A stretch of DNA of 64,000 bases from Allochromatium vinosum DSM 180 (GCF_000025485.1 NC_013851.1:2523501-2587500); one strand, 5' to 3'; counted from the stretch's first letter, positions 31,715 through 41,153 are shown. Notes: generated by a model not told the origin, from the letters alone. Program-made: numbers and translations.

Positions 31715-32563
31715 TCAGTTTGTGTGCACGGGAGCGTAGACCGTCTTGCCCCGCAGACGAAAGAGATTGGCCACATGCGCCAGACTCTCGGAGTGTCCGA
31801 CGAAGAGTAATCCGTCCGGACGCAGCAGCGGGTGGAAACGCGACAGGATCTTCGCCTGTGTCGGCTTATCGAAGTAGATCATGACATTGCGGCAGAAGAT
31901 GGCCTCGAAGGGTTCGCGTATCGGCCAATGCTCGCTGAGCAGGTTGAGCGGCTGGAACTCGATCAGGGCGCGCACCTCGGGCCGTACCCGTGCCTGACCG
32001 GCTCGCGCCCCCTTGCCGCGCAGGAAGAAACGCTTGAGCTGGGCCTCGGGCAGTTTCCCGACCCGGTCCATCGCATAGATGCCCTCGGCGGCCTGGCGCA
32101 CCACGTTGGTGTCCAGATCGGTCGCCAGGATCCTGACGGGCGGCGTCCAGGAATCGAACGCCTCGATCAGGGTCATGGCCATCGAATAGGGTTCCTCGCC
32201 GGTCGAGCAGGCCGAAGACCAGAGCCGGACCGGACGCCGGCCCTGGCGCCTGGCCTCCAGCGCGAGTTCGGCCAGCACGGGGAAATGATGCGACTCACGG
32301 AAGAACGAGGTCAGGTTGGTGGTGAGCGAGTTGGTGAAGTGCGGCCACTCGTCCGGATTGGAATCCAGGAAGTCCAGATACTCCTCGAAGGTGGTCAGGC
32401 CGGTGGCGCGCAGACGCCGGGCGATGCGGCTGTAGACCATGTCCATCTTGGCCGGACTGAGCGAAATGCCGGCGTGCTCATAGATCAGACGCCGGATCTG
32501 CTCGAAGTCGCGTGACGTGAAATGGAACTCACGCTCACGGCTCACCGCCGCGCGCTCTGCCAT
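31715..32563 (-). CDS. cheR: Chemotaxis protein methyltransferase CheR
   Basis: A 282-residue SAM-dependent enzyme that methylates glutamates on chemoreceptors. The N-terminal helical domain includes LIYEHAGISLSPAKMDMVYSR. The SAM-binding motif is LWSSACSTGEEPYSMAM near residue 120. The conserved AIFCRNVMIYFDKPTQ and LLRPDGLLFVGHSESL segments follow. It lies 12 bases upstream of cheD and 11 bases after cheW. None of the four chemoreceptors here has an obvious NWETF-type tether for CheR. Confidence 0.96.
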   Translation of the reverse strand: MAERAAVSREREFHFTSRDFEQIRRLIYEHAGISLSPAKMDMVYSRIARRLRATGLTTFEEYLDFLDSNPDEWPHFTNSLTTNLTSFFRESHHFPVLAELALEARRQGRRPVRLWSSACSTGEEPYSMAMTLIEAFDSWTPPVRILATDLDTNVVRQAAEGIYAMDRVGKLPEAQLKRFFLRGKGARAGQARVRPEVRALIEFQPLNLLSEHWPIREPFEAIFCRNVMIYFDKPTQAKILSRFHPLLRPDGLLFVGHSESLAHVANLFRLRGKTVYAPVHTN

Positions 32564-32574
32564 ATCGCCGCCGC

Positions 32575-33078
32575 TCAGGCCACGGCCAGATGGGACTGGT
32601 CGACCAGTCCCATCTCCTGGCTGGTCATGAGCCTCTCGATGTCGACCATGATGATCATGCGCTCGTCGAGCGTGGCCAGACCGTCGATGTAGGCCGTGTC
32701 CAGCACCGAGCCGAACTCGGGTGCGGGCCGGATCTGATCGCCGCGCAGCGCGATGACGTCCGAGACGCCGTCGACCACCAGTCCCACGATGCGTCCGCTG
32801 ATGTTGAGGATGATGACCACCGTGAATTCGTTGTACTCGACCTGCCCGAGATGGAACTTCAGACGCATGTCGATGATGGGCACGATGATGCCGCGCATGT
32901 TGATCACGCCCTTGATGAAGTCGGGCGAGTTGGCGATCTTGGTCACGGCGTCATAGCCGCGGATCTCCTGGACCTTGAGGATGTCGATGCCGTACTCCTC
33001 ATCGCCCAGCGTAAAGGTCAGATACTCACGCGCGCTGTCGGTCGCGACCGCGCTGCCCTCCCGGCGCTCGTCGTTCAT
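32575..33078 (-). CDS. cheW: Chemotaxis coupling protein CheW
   Basis: A 167-residue adaptor linking chemoreceptors to CheA. The CheW fold segments are [41 protein letters not shown] and [13 protein letters not shown], ending with [12 protein letters not shown] short hydrophilic N-terminal tail precedes the domain. It lies between cheA (42-base gap) and cheR in the che operon. Confidence 0.96.
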   Translation of the reverse strand: MNDERREGSAVATDSAREYLTFTLGDEEYGIDILKVQEIRGYDAVTKIANSPDFIKGVINMRGIIVPIIDMRLKFHLGQVEYNEFTVVIILNISGRIVGLVVDGVSDVIALRGDQIRPAPEFGSVLDTAYIDGLATLDERMIIMVDIERLMTSQEMGLVDQSHLAVA

Positions 33079-33120
33079 GGTCTCGGTCTCCCCTTGTCTC
33101 GTTTGAGTATTCGATCTCGA

Positions 33121-35514
33121 CTAGCCGCCGGCCCGGCGGTTGAGCCGGACCAGGGCATCGACGTCCAGGATCAGGGCGACGCGCCCATCGCCCATGATGG
33201 TGGCCCCCGAAACGCCTTCCACCTTGCGATAGTTGGTCTCCAGGCTCTTGATGACGACCTGATGCTGGGCGACCAGTTCGTCGACCAATACGGCGGCACG
33301 CCCCTCGTTGGTCTCGACGATGACCAGGATGCCATCGAGCAGGTTCGGCTCGGGGCGGCCGCTGCTGAAGACATCGTGCAGACTCACCAACGGCAGATAT
33401 TCGTCGTTGATCTGGACTACGCGCCCTTTGCCGACGACGGTCTTGAACTGCTCGGCGCGCGGCTGGATCGATTCCTGGATCACGGTCAACGGCAGGATGA
33501 ACATTTCCTCGCCCATGCGCACCGAGAGTCCGTCGAGGATGGCGAGCGTCAGCGGCAGGCGGATGGTGATGTGCGTGCCGCGCCCGGCCGTCGAGTCGAC
33601 CTCGACCCGGCCGTTCATGTCCTCGATGTTGCGCCGCACCACGTCCATGCCGACACCGCGCCCCGAGATGTCGGTGACGCGCTCGGCGGTCGAGAAGCCG
33701 GCGTGGAAGATGAGCTGCCAGACATCCTTGTCGGACGGGTTGTCCGGCATCGGGATGCCCTGCTTGGCGGCCTTGGCGAGCAGTTTCTCGCGCTTGAGTC
33801 CGGCGCCGTCGTCACTGACCTCGACCACCACGCTGCCGCCGCGATGGCTGGCGCGCAGCACGATCTCGCCGGTCTCGGGCTTGCCGGCGGCCAGACGCGC
33901 CTCGGGGCGCTCGATGCCGTGGTCGATGCTGTTGCGCACCAGATGGTTGAGCGGATCGGCCAGACGCTCGATCAGCCCCTTGTCGAGTTCGGTATCCTCG
34001 CCGATGAGCTTGAGCGTGACCCTTTTGCCGAGACTGGCCGCCGTGTCGCGCACCACGCGCGGGAAGCGATTGAAGACGAAGCTGATCGGCATCATGCGGA
34101 TCGACATCACCGCTTCCTGCAGATCGCGCGAGTTGCGTTCCAGGTTCGACAGCCCGGCCATGATGCGCTCATGGACGACCGGGTCGAGTCCGGCCGCCGA
34201 GTCGGCGAGCATGGCATGGGTGATGACGAGTTCGCCGACCAGATTGATCAGTTGGTCGACTTTCTCGACGCTGACGCGGATGGACGAATCGGTCGTGGCC
34301 GGGCGCTTGGGCGCGTTGCCGGCACGGCTCTCGCGCTCCATGGCCGGCGATGCTGCCGTTGATATCGGTGCCGAGGCATCGTCGTCCAGGCGTGACTCGG
34401 GAGAGCCGGGTGCCGAATTGAAGAGTCCATACCCGCGTTCATCGTCGAGCCGCTCCTGGTGCGCCACGGCGGCCACTCGATCCATGCCGGGGCTGCCGCC
34501 GAAGAGTCCATAACCCGAGTGCTCCTGATCGAGTGCGGCCTCGGTGCCGGGGGCGTCGCGGAAGAAGCCGTAGCCGTCGGACTCCAGGATCTCGATCTGA
34601 AAACCGAACGCCTGGGTCTGGTCGGGAGTCGAGTCCGAGGCGCCGTGCTCGGTTCCGGGCGCGCCCTCGAAAAAACCATAGCCGAGTTCGTCCTGATCCG
34701 GCTCGGTCGCCGATGCGGCCGCGCCGAACACGGCGTCGCCTTGCAGACCGGGTGCATCGGTGAAAAAGCCGTAGGCGGTCTCGGTTTCCGCCTCGGTCTC
34801 AGCAGGCGCTTCCGGTGTCTCGATCGTGTCGATCTCGACCTGCCCCGGCTCGCAGATGAAGGCCAGGATCTCTTCGATCGCGCCGCGTCCGGCTGCCGAT
34901 GTCAACTGCCACAGGCAGCGCTCGGTCTCGCCGGCACCGATGTCCTGGATCCGGCCCAGCTCACCCAGCGCCTCGAACAGGGCGCGACGTTCATCCGGCG
35001 TGCCCTGACCAATGCCGGCCGGCTCGAACGCGAGACGCCAGTGCGTGACGGATGACTCGGCCTCGACCGTGCCTGTCGGCCGAATCTCGCCCGCAGACGA
35101 CGCCGGAACGTCTCCCTCAGCATCGTCCGCACGCGCCAGCCGTTCCAAGTGCTGGCAGACCTCGGTTACGCGCGAATCTTCGTACTCCTCGCCTTCCTGA
35201 TGGGCCTGGAGCTGGGACTTGAGCACATCGCCGGCCTGGAGGAAGGCATCGACCATCTCGACCGTTGGGGCCAGTTCCTGCTTGCGCAGCCGATCGAGCA
35301 GGGTCTCCAGTATATGGGTCACTTCGGCCATGTCGCTGAAACCGAAGGTGCCGGCCCCGCCCTTGATGGAATGCGCGGCGCGGAAGATGGCGTTGAGGGT
35401 CTCCAGATCCGGCGCTTCGACGTCCAACTCCAGCAACAGGCTCTCCATCGCGGCCAGGTTCTCGCCGGCCTCCTCGAAGAACACCTGATAGAACTGACTC
35501 ATGTCGATGCTCAT
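33121..35514 (-). CDS. cheA: Chemotaxis histidine kinase CheA with a repeated YGFF..APG linker
   Basis: A 797-residue kinase. The N-terminal Hpt (P1) has the phospho-histidine at residue 48 in RAAHSIKGGAGTFGFS. Residues about 155-225 form a poorly conserved middle domain. Residues 248-370 are an acidic linker holding five copies of a Y-G-[FL]-F-x-x-[AS]-P-G motif. The dimerisation domain (VSVEKVDQLINLVGELVI) follows. The ATPase domain has the N box LNHLVRNSIDHGIE and G boxes VSDDGAGL and GRGVGMDVV. The C-terminal CheW-like P5 domain ends LDVDALVRL. It phosphorylates CheY and CheB. It lies 32 bases after cheY. Confidence 0.96.
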   Translation of the reverse strand: MSIDMSQFYQVFFEEAGENLAAMESLLLELDVEAPDLETLNAIFRAAHSIKGGAGTFGFSDMAEVTHILETLLDRLRKQELAPTVEMVDAFLQAGDVLKSQLQAHQEGEEYEDSRVTEVCQHLERLARADDAEGDVPASSAGEIRPTGTVEAESSVTHWRLAFEPAGIGQGTPDERRALFEALGELGRIQDIGAGETERCLWQLTSAAGRGAIEEILAFICEPGQVEIDTIETPEAPAETEAETETAYGFFTDAPGLQGDAVFGAAASATEPDQDELGYGFFEGAPGTEHGASDSTPDQTQAFGFQIEILESDGYGFFRDAPGTEAALDQEHSGYGLFGGSPGMDRVAAVAHQERLDDERGYGLFNSAPGSPESRLDDDASAPISTAASPAMERESRAGNAPKRPATTDSSIRVSVEKVDQLINLVGELVITHAMLADSAAGLDPVVHERIMAGLSNLERNSRDLQEAVMSIRMMPISFVFNRFPRVVRDTAASLGKRVTLKLIGEDTELDKGLIERLADPLNHLVRNSIDHGIERPEARLAAGKPETGEIVLRASHRGGSVVVEVSDDGAGLKREKLLAKAAKQGIPMPDNPSDKDVWQLIFHAGFSTAERVTDISGRGVGMDVVRRNIEDMNGRVEVDSTAGRGTHITIRLPLTLAILDGLSVRMGEEMFILPLTVIQESIQPRAEQFKTVVGKGRVVQINDEYLPLVSLHDVFSSGRPEPNLLDGILVIVETNEGRAAVLVDELVAQHQVVIKSLETNYRKVEGVSGATIMGDGRVALILDVDALVRLNRRAGG
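34405..34773 (-). repeat. Five YGFF/YGLF..APG repeats within cheA
   Basis: The encoded residues 248-256, 279-287, 315-323, 335-343 and 362-370 share Y-G-[FL]-F-x-x-[AS]-P-G, most preceded by glycine. Spacers are acidic and 11-27 residues long. The copies are not exact DNA repeats, implying selection on the peptide. This is the region where a P2 domain would otherwise be expected. Confidence 0.8.
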
Positions 35515-35546
35515 GACCCCTCCCCCTCAGCTCTGGCGCGGCGCGT

Positions 35547-35912
35547 TCAACCGATCACTTTGCGGACGACTTCCAGCAGCTTGGCCGGGTCGAAGGGTTT
35601 GACCAGCCAGCCGGTCGCGCCGGCTGCCCGGCCCTGACTCTTCATGGCGTCGCTCGACTCGGTGGTGAGCATCAGGATGGGCACCGACTTGTAGGTCGGC
35701 AGGGCGCGCAACTGTTTGATGAGGCTCAGTCCGTCCATGCGCGGCATGTTCTGGTCGGTGAAGATGAGATCGAACTTGCCGGAGCGTGCCTTGTCGAGGC
35801 CGTCCTGTCCGTCGACCGCCTCAGTGACCGCATACCCCGCCTCCTTCAGCGTGAAGGAGACCATCTGTCGGATGGACGCCGAATCGTCCACGGTTAGAAT
35901 CGTCTTAGCCAT
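35547..35912 (-). CDS. cheY: Chemotaxis response regulator CheY
   Basis: A 121-residue single receiver domain. The acidic pocket is TVDDSASIRQ, the phospho-acceptor aspartate lies in IFTDQNMPRMDGLSL, the conserved threonine in LMLTTESS and the lysine in WLVKPFDPAKL. It is the first gene of the che operon, with AAGGA about 8 bases upstream. It carries the CheA signal to the flagellar switch. No cheZ is present in the window. Confidence 0.95.
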   Translation of the reverse strand: MAKTILTVDDSASIRQMVSFTLKEAGYAVTEAVDGQDGLDKARSGKFDLIFTDQNMPRMDGLSLIKQLRALPTYKSVPILMLTTESSDAMKSQGRAAGATGWLVKPFDPAKLLEVVRKVIG

Positions 35913-36035
35913 GTCGTTGGATCCTTGAGAATTGCGATGAGTCCGATCGCCGACGCCTCGACGGCGCCGGTCGCTCGATCAAAGGAGTAATACTGAAGAT
36001 TTGCGCCACGGTTGTCGACCGTCGATGAAAGAAGA

Positions 36036-36064
36036 TTCACGCCCAACGGGGTTTGCCCTTATAT
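36036..36064 (+). promoter_or_regulatory. Candidate promoter for mfd
   Basis: TTCACG (36036-36041), a 17-base spacer and TTATAT (36059-36064) lie about 100 bases before the mfd start, in the 254-base region divergent from cheY. No clear FliA-type promoter for cheY was found on the other strand. Confidence 0.25.
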
Positions 36065-36166
36065 ACCGGTGACTCGGACGAATGCCAGTCCATGTGCGAA
36101 AATCCGGCGTGAAAATTGGCTCGTCGGGCCTGTCCCCTCCGCTAACCCGAGGTCGTTTGCCGCACG

Positions 36167-39100
36167 ATGTCGTCGCCTTCTCCATCCGAATCGCACTCTC
36201 CGCTCGATCCACCGCTGCCGCGCCGTCCGGGCGAGCGCCGGCTCTGGGGCGGACTCCATGGCGCCGGCACGGCCCTGGCCATCGCCGGTGCCGCTGAGCG
36301 GCATCCCGGACTGGTGCTGGTGGTGGTCGATGCCGTCCAGACCGCCGCGACCCGGCGTGCCGAGCTTGGATTCTTCCTGGACGGAGGCGAGCGGCCGATC
36401 CTCGACTTTCCCGACTGGGAGACCCTGCCCTACGACGTCTTCTCGCCGCTACCCGAGCTGGTCTCGGAGCGGCTGCTGACCCTGCATCGCCTGCCGACGC
36501 TGGAGCGCGGCGTGCTGATCGTCCCGGTCGCAACCCTGATGCAACGTCTGCCGCCGCGCGACTATGTCGATGGGCATTCGCTGGTGCTCGCCGTCGGCGA
36601 TCGACTCGATCTCGACGCCACGCGCCGGCGGCTGGAGCGGGCGGGCTATTCGTGCGTCTCGCAGGTCATCGGGCATGGCGAATATGCGGTGCGCGGCTCG
36701 CTGCTGGACGTCTTCCCGATGGGCAGTCAGGTTCCGCTACGCATCGACCTGTTCGACGAAGAGGTCGAGAGTATCCGCGTTTTCGATCCAGAGACACAAC
36801 GCTCCAGGGACAAGCTCGACCGCATCCGGCTGCTGCCGGCGCGTGAGCTGCCGCTCGACGAGGAGGCCATCGCCGGTTTCCGTCAGCGCTACCGGGCCGC
36901 CATCGCCGGCGATCCGCAGCGCAGTCTCATCTATCGCGAAGTCTCCAAGGGTCAGGCGCCGGGCGGGCTGGAATACTATCTGCCGCTGTTCTTCGAGCAG
37001 ACGGCGACACTCTTCGATTATCTGCCCGAGGATACGTTGGTCGTCGAGTCGATCGCGTGTCGCGAGACGGCGCGCATCTTCTTCGAGAACGTCGAGCAGC
37101 GCTACGAACAACGGCGGCATGACGCTGAACGTCCGCTGCTGCCGCCGTCGCAGCTCTATCTGCCCCCCGAGGAACTGGCCGGGCGGCTCAACCGGCTCTC
37201 GGGCGTGCTCCATCAGCCGGACGCGGCCGACGCGCGGCGCAAGGGCTATGCCGATGCCTGCAACTTCGCCACCCATCCCCTGCCGCCGCTGACCATCCAG
37301 GCGCGTGCCGCGCAACCGGCGCAGGCTCTGCTGGGTTTCCTCGCCGACGGCGAGCGGCGCGTGCTCTTCGTCGCCGAGAGCAGCGGACGGCGCGAACTGC
37401 TCGCCGAGCAGCTCAAGGGCTTCGACATCCACGCCCGTCCGGTGTCGGGCTGGCGGGCGTTCCTCGACGGCGACGCCGCGCTCGCCCTGACGGTGGCCCC
37501 CATCGAACAGGGTCTGCTGCTCGAAGACGCCAGGCTCGCCGTCATCACCGAAAGCCAGCTCTATGGCGAGCGGGTGCGCCAGGAACGGCGTCGACGCGAG
37601 CGCGAACGCGACAGCGACGCCATCGTCCGCAACCTCACCGAGCTGACCGAGGGTGCGCCCGTGGTCCACGAGGAACACGGCGTCGGACGCTATCTGGGAC
37701 TCCAGACGCTGGAGGTCGGCGGCCTGACCACCGAGTTCCTGACGCTCGAATACGCCAACGGCGACAAGCTCTATGTCCCGGTCAGCGCGTTGCAGTTGAT
37801 CTCGCGCTACACCGGCGCCTCGCCCGAGAATGCGCCGCTGCACCGGCTCGGCGGCGATCAGTGGGAGCGGATCAAGCACAGGGCGGCGCAGAAGGCGCAC
37901 GACGTGGCGGCTGAACTCCTGGACATCCATGCCCGGCGCGCGGCGCGTCAGGGTGTGGCCTTCCCTGAGGGCGGCGAAGACTATGCCGCCTTCGCCGCCG
38001 CCTTCCCGTTCGAGGAGACGCCTGACCAGCAGCGCGCCATCGAATCGGTGCTGGCCGACATGGCCGATCCCAAGCCGATGGATCGCGTGGTCTGTGGTGA
38101 CGTGGGCTTCGGCAAGACCGAAGTCGCCATGCGCGCGGCCTTCATGGCGGTGCACAGCGGGCGTCAGGTCGTGGTACTGGTGCCGACCACGTTGCTGGCG
38201 CAACAGCATTTCGAGAACTTCTCCGACCGCTTCGCCGACTGGCCGGTGCGCGTCGAGAGCCTGTCGCGCTTCCGTACCGCCAAGGAACAGAAAGCGGTCC
38301 TGGACGGACTGGCCGATGGCACCGTCGACATCGTGGTCGGCACTCATAAACTGCTCCAGCCGACGATCCGCTTCAAGAACCTAGGTCTGGCCATCATCGA
38401 CGAGGAGCACCGCTTCGGCGTGCGTCACAAGGAGCAGTTGAAGAACCTACGCAGCGAGGTCGATGTCCTGACGCTCACTGCCACGCCGATCCCGCGCACG
38501 CTCAACATGGCCATGTCCGGTCTGCGCGATCTGTCGATCATCGCCACCCCGCCGGTCGAGCGTCATCCGATCAAGACCTTCGTCAGTCCCTGGAACGACG
38601 CCCTGGTCCAGGAGGCCGTGCTGCGCGAACTGAAACGCGGCGGTCAGGTCTACTTCCTGCACAACGAAGTCGAGACCATCGAGAATCAGGCCCAGAAGCT
38701 CGAAGCCCTGATCCCGGAGGCACGGGTGGCGGTCGCCCATGGTCAGATGCGCGAACGCGAGCTGGAACGCATCATGCGCGACTTCTATCACCAGCGCTCC
38801 AACCTGCTGGTGTGCACGACGATCATCGAGAGCGGCATCGACGTGCCCTCGGCCAACACCATCCTCATCAACCGCGCCGACAAGCTGGGTCTGGCCCAGT
38901 TGCACCAGTTGCGCGGTCGGGTCGGGCGCTCGCACCATCGCGCCTACGCCTATCTCATCACGCCGCCGACCAAGGCCATGACGGCGGATGCGAAAAAACG
39001 GCTGGAGGCCATCGAGTCGATGGAGGATCTGGGCGCGGGTTTCACGCTGGCGACTCATGACCTGGAGATCCGCGGCGCGGGCGAGCTGCTGGGCGACGAG

Positions 39101-39649
39101 CAGTCGGGGCAGATCACCGAAGTCGGCTTCACGCTCTACATGGAGCTGCTGGAACGCGCGGTCGAGGCGCTGAAATCAGGACGCGCACCCGAGCTGGATC
39201 GCCCGCTCGACCACGGCACCGAGATCGATCTCGGGATTCCGGCACTGCTGCCGAGCGACTATCTGCCGGATGTGCAGGCGCGGCTGGTGCTGTACAAGCG
39301 CATCGCCGGCGCACGGGATCGTGAGGAACTGCGCGAATTGCAGGTGGAGATGATCGACCGCTTCGGCCTGCTGCCCGAACCGGCGAAGAATCTGCTGGAG
39401 ATCACCGAACTCAAACTCTTGGTCCAGCCTTGGGGTATCCGCAAGATCGAGGCGGGACCGGCGAGCGGGCGTCTGCTCTTCACCGAATCGCCCAGGATCG
39501 ATCCGGCCAGACTCATCGGTCTGATCCAGAGCCGACCCAAGGAATACAAGCTGGAAGGCGGTGACAAGCTGAAGTTTTTCCGTGACATGGCCGAACCCGG
39601 CGCGCGGATTCGCGAGGTTCGGCGCATGCTGGAGCCGTTGCTGGCCTAG
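36167..39649 (+). CDS. mfd: Transcription-repair coupling factor Mfd
   Basis: An 1160-residue translocase that removes RNA polymerase stalled at DNA lesions and recruits UvrA. The N-terminal UvrB-like module contains FPDWETLPYDVFSP. The RNA-polymerase interaction domain includes VVHEEHGVGRYLGLQ near residue 495. The helicase motor has Walker A VVCGDVGFGKTEVAMRAAF and DEEH-box AIIDEEHRFGV. Motifs IVCTTIIESGIDVPSANT-like (LLVCTTIIESGID) and QLRGRVGRS follow, then the C-terminal regulatory D7. The length matches E. coli Mfd (1148). It is divergent from the che operon and monocistronic. Confidence 0.97.
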   Translation: MSSPSPSESHSPLDPPLPRRPGERRLWGGLHGAGTALAIAGAAERHPGLVLVVVDAVQTAATRRAELGFFLDGGERPILDFPDWETLPYDVFSPLPELVSERLLTLHRLPTLERGVLIVPVATLMQRLPPRDYVDGHSLVLAVGDRLDLDATRRRLERAGYSCVSQVIGHGEYAVRGSLLDVFPMGSQVPLRIDLFDEEVESIRVFDPETQRSRDKLDRIRLLPARELPLDEEAIAGFRQRYRAAIAGDPQRSLIYREVSKGQAPGGLEYYLPLFFEQTATLFDYLPEDTLVVESIACRETARIFFENVEQRYEQRRHDAERPLLPPSQLYLPPEELAGRLNRLSGVLHQPDAADARRKGYADACNFATHPLPPLTIQARAAQPAQALLGFLADGERRVLFVAESSGRRELLAEQLKGFDIHARPVSGWRAFLDGDAALALTVAPIEQGLLLEDARLAVITESQLYGERVRQERRRRERERDSDAIVRNLTELTEGAPVVHEEHGVGRYLGLQTLEVGGLTTEFLTLEYANGDKLYVPVSALQLISRYTGASPENAPLHRLGGDQWERIKHRAAQKAHDVAAELLDIHARRAARQGVAFPEGGEDYAAFAAAFPFEETPDQQRAIESVLADMADPKPMDRVVCGDVGFGKTEVAMRAAFMAVHSGRQVVVLVPTTLLAQQHFENFSDRFADWPVRVESLSRFRTAKEQKAVLDGLADGTVDIVVGTHKLLQPTIRFKNLGLAIIDEEHRFGVRHKEQLKNLRSEVDVLTLTATPIPRTLNMAMSGLRDLSIIATPPVERHPIKTFVSPWNDALVQEAVLRELKRGGQVYFLHNEVETIENQAQKLEALIPEARVAVAHGQMRERELERIMRDFYHQRSNLLVCTTIIESGIDVPSANTILINRADKLGLAQLHQLRGRVGRSHHRAYAYLITPPTKAMTADAKKRLEAIESMEDLGAGFTLATHDLEIRGAGELLGDEQSGQITEVGFTLYMELLERAVEALKSGRAPELDRPLDHGTEIDLGIPALLPSDYLPDVQARLVLYKRIAGARDREELRELQVEMIDRFGLLPEPAKNLLEITELKLLVQPWGIRKIEAGPASGRLLFTESPRIDPARLIGLIQSRPKEYKLEGGDKLKFFRDMAEPGARIREVRRMLEPLLA

Positions 39650-39660
39650 CCATTCGGTCT

Positions 39661-39948
39661 TCAGTTGCGCGGCTGTGGCCGTGCATAGAACTCGCCGCAC
39701 CGCAAGCGATAGACATCAATGAGCTGGCGCATCTGCTCGGCAACCGCTTGGGCGGTCTGAAAGTCGGTATAGAGCCCTGGATCCGTCGTTTCCGGTTCCG
39801 GGGTCGGCGCCGACAACCGTATCGCCATGATGCCCGGCTCATACCAGCCGATTCGCTCCGGGCCTTCGACATGAAGGATCGACAGCGCCGGGTACATCGG
39901 GTACATGGTGACAGCGCGTCTGGTTGCGACATGGTGGCCGGATTTCAT
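39661..39948 (-). CDS. Small conserved-looking protein of unknown function
   Basis: A 95-residue frame convergent with mfd (11-base gap). I recognise no domain. It has no signal peptide or membrane helix. A very strong Shine-Dalgarno (AGGGGGGAT) sits 6-14 bases before the ATG, which supports translation. The 5' leader contains a perfect 10-bp hairpin whose arm runs into the Shine-Dalgarno. Residues near 20-45 (PALSILHVEGPERIGWYEPG) look globular and the C half is helical. Confidence 0.55.
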   Translation of the reverse strand: MKSGHHVATRRAVTMYPMYPALSILHVEGPERIGWYEPGIMAIRLSAPTPEPETTDPGLYTDFQTAQAVAEQMRQLIDVYRLRCGEFYARPQPRN

Positions 39949-40316
39949 AGCGATCCCCCCTGAAGGTCGTTGTCCTGATGACCTTCAGGAGCGAATACCG
40001 TGCCAGCGGCGAAATCTTCGATCCCCCGGCGAATCTGGCACAGACGACACACTGAAACCGTCACGCAACACGCACGAAGCGACGAATTTTCGACACTGAT
40101 GCCCCGCGAACGACGTAGCTCCGACGCCACTGTTGCAAGGTGGTCATCCATCCGGGACGCGACAGCCGGATCGCGCCGATGGCACCGCGAGTTTCGTGAA
40201 CCACGCAACAGTCCGGCGCGCGTTCGCGGTCTATGCTTACCGAGGATGACACCGCCTTGGCACGGGTGTTTCAGGGTCGAGCGGGAATCCTGTCCAATCA
40301 CCGAGGAATCCGAGAG
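39949..40316. other. Intergenic region with a leader hairpin
   Basis: This 368-base region between two divergent small genes contains the perfect stem CCTGAAGGTC/GACCTTCAGG (39959-39968 with 39980-39989), adjoining the Shine-Dalgarno of the leftward gene. The rest shows no supported gene; the ATG at 40233 opens a longer frame for the rightward gene but has no ribosome site. Confidence 0.5.
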
Positions 40317-40631
40317 ATGGCCACCGAGAACAGACGCCTGCTGATTGCGATCGATGCCGAGATCCGCGAGATCAACCGCGCGACCATCAACCCGCTTTTC
40401 GAAGAGCTCAAGCTCTCCGACCTGACCCCCGTGATCGAAATGGTGGCCAAAGCCCGCGCCAGCTATCTGCGAGCGCTCTACGACATCGCGCTCAAATCCC
40501 CGGATGGGCAGCCGGACGCGGCCGACATCGAACGGCTCGGCACCCTGCGCCGGATCTATGAGGAGCTCGTCAAGGGCACCCAGGCGCTGGAGACGGCCAT
40601 CGAGCGCGAATATCTGGACGTCGTCCGGTAG
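40317..40631 (+). CDS. Small helical protein of unknown function
   Basis: A 104-residue, mostly helical soluble protein (IDAEIREINRATINPLFEELKLSDLTPVIEMVAK as shorter segments IDAEIREINR and LTPVIEMVAKARASYL). I do not recognise the family. The start at 40317 is preferred to 40233 because GAGG and GAGAG lie just upstream and the extension looks non-coding. It ends 2 bases before the convergent fur stop, so the two transcripts must meet. Confidence 0.55.
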   Translation: MATENRRLLIAIDAEIREINRATINPLFEELKLSDLTPVIEMVAKARASYLRALYDIALKSPDGQPDAADIERLGTLRRIYEELVKGTQALETAIEREYLDVVR

Positions 40632-40633
40632 GC

Positions 40634-41050
40634 TCAGCGCTTGCCCTGACAGTTCGGGCAGAGGCCGTAGACCACGAGTGAGTGGTCTTCGATCTTGAAG
40701 TGATGCTCGGCGGCAATGCGTTTCTGGCGCGTCTCGATCGTGGGGTCGAGGAACTCGACGATCGCGCCGCACTTGATACAGACGAGATGATCATGGTGCT
40801 CGCCGCTGTTGAGTTCGAAGACGGACTGCCCGCTCTCGAAGTGACGGCGACAGACGAGGCCGGCCCCCTCGAACTGGGTCAGCACGCGATAGACGGTGGC
40901 CAGACCGATCTCCTCGTCCTGACTCAGGAGTTCCCTGTAGACGTCCTCGGCACTCATGTGGCGCTTGCCACTGTGCTCGAGGATGCTCAGGATCTTGACG
41001 CGCGGCGCCGTCACCTTGAGTCCGGCCTGCTTGATCTGTTCGTTTTCCAA
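40634..41050 (-). CDS. fur: Ferric uptake regulator Fur
   Basis: A 138-residue Fe(II)-dependent repressor. The winged-helix DNA-binding part begins ENEQIKQAGLKVTAPRVKIL and includes SAEDVYRELLSQDEEIGLATVYRVL. The metal-binding part has GEHHDHLVCIKCG and a C-terminal CPNC structural zinc pair. The TTG start at 41050 is chosen because GGAG lies 8 bases upstream and it reproduces the usual (M)ENEQ N-terminus; the frame's ATG at 41107 would add 19 atypical residues. It is divergent from bamE, the common fur-omlA arrangement. It is the likely regulator of the adjacent iron island. Confidence 0.93.
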   Translation of the reverse strand: MENEQIKQAGLKVTAPRVKILSILEHSGKRHMSAEDVYRELLSQDEEIGLATVYRVLTQFEGAGLVCRRHFESGQSVFELNSGEHHDHLVCIKCGAIVEFLDPTIETRQKRIAAEHHFKIEDHSLVVYGLCPNCQGKR

Positions 41051-41147
41051 CTGAATTCTCCGGGTCACGGGCCGACACGACCGACTTGGACGATCGCACT
41101 CGGCCACTTGGATCAGCGCCCCCTGTGATCCAGGAACGACGCTACGG

Positions 41148-41153
41148 TATGAT
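41148..41153 (+). promoter_or_regulatory. Possible -10 element for bamE
   Basis: TATGAT lies 36 bases before the bamE start in the fur/bamE intergenic region. The -35 position is weak. No Fur-box-like palindrome is evident here. Confidence 0.25.

Noticed and set aside
32590-34362. 590-codon + strand frame opposite cheW/cheA
   Set aside because: Antisense shadow rich in Asp/His/Leu, with no domain and no ribosome site.
34405-34773. Possible CRISPR or DNA tandem array in cheA
   Set aside because: The repeats are conserved only at the peptide level, with variable spacing, inside a coding frame.
35979-36533. 184-codon - strand frame across the cheY/mfd intergenic region
   Set aside because: It overlaps the mfd start in antisense and is an Arg/Ala-rich shadow.
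36737-38347. 536-codon - strand frame inside mfd
   Set aside because: Antisense shadow of a complete mfd.
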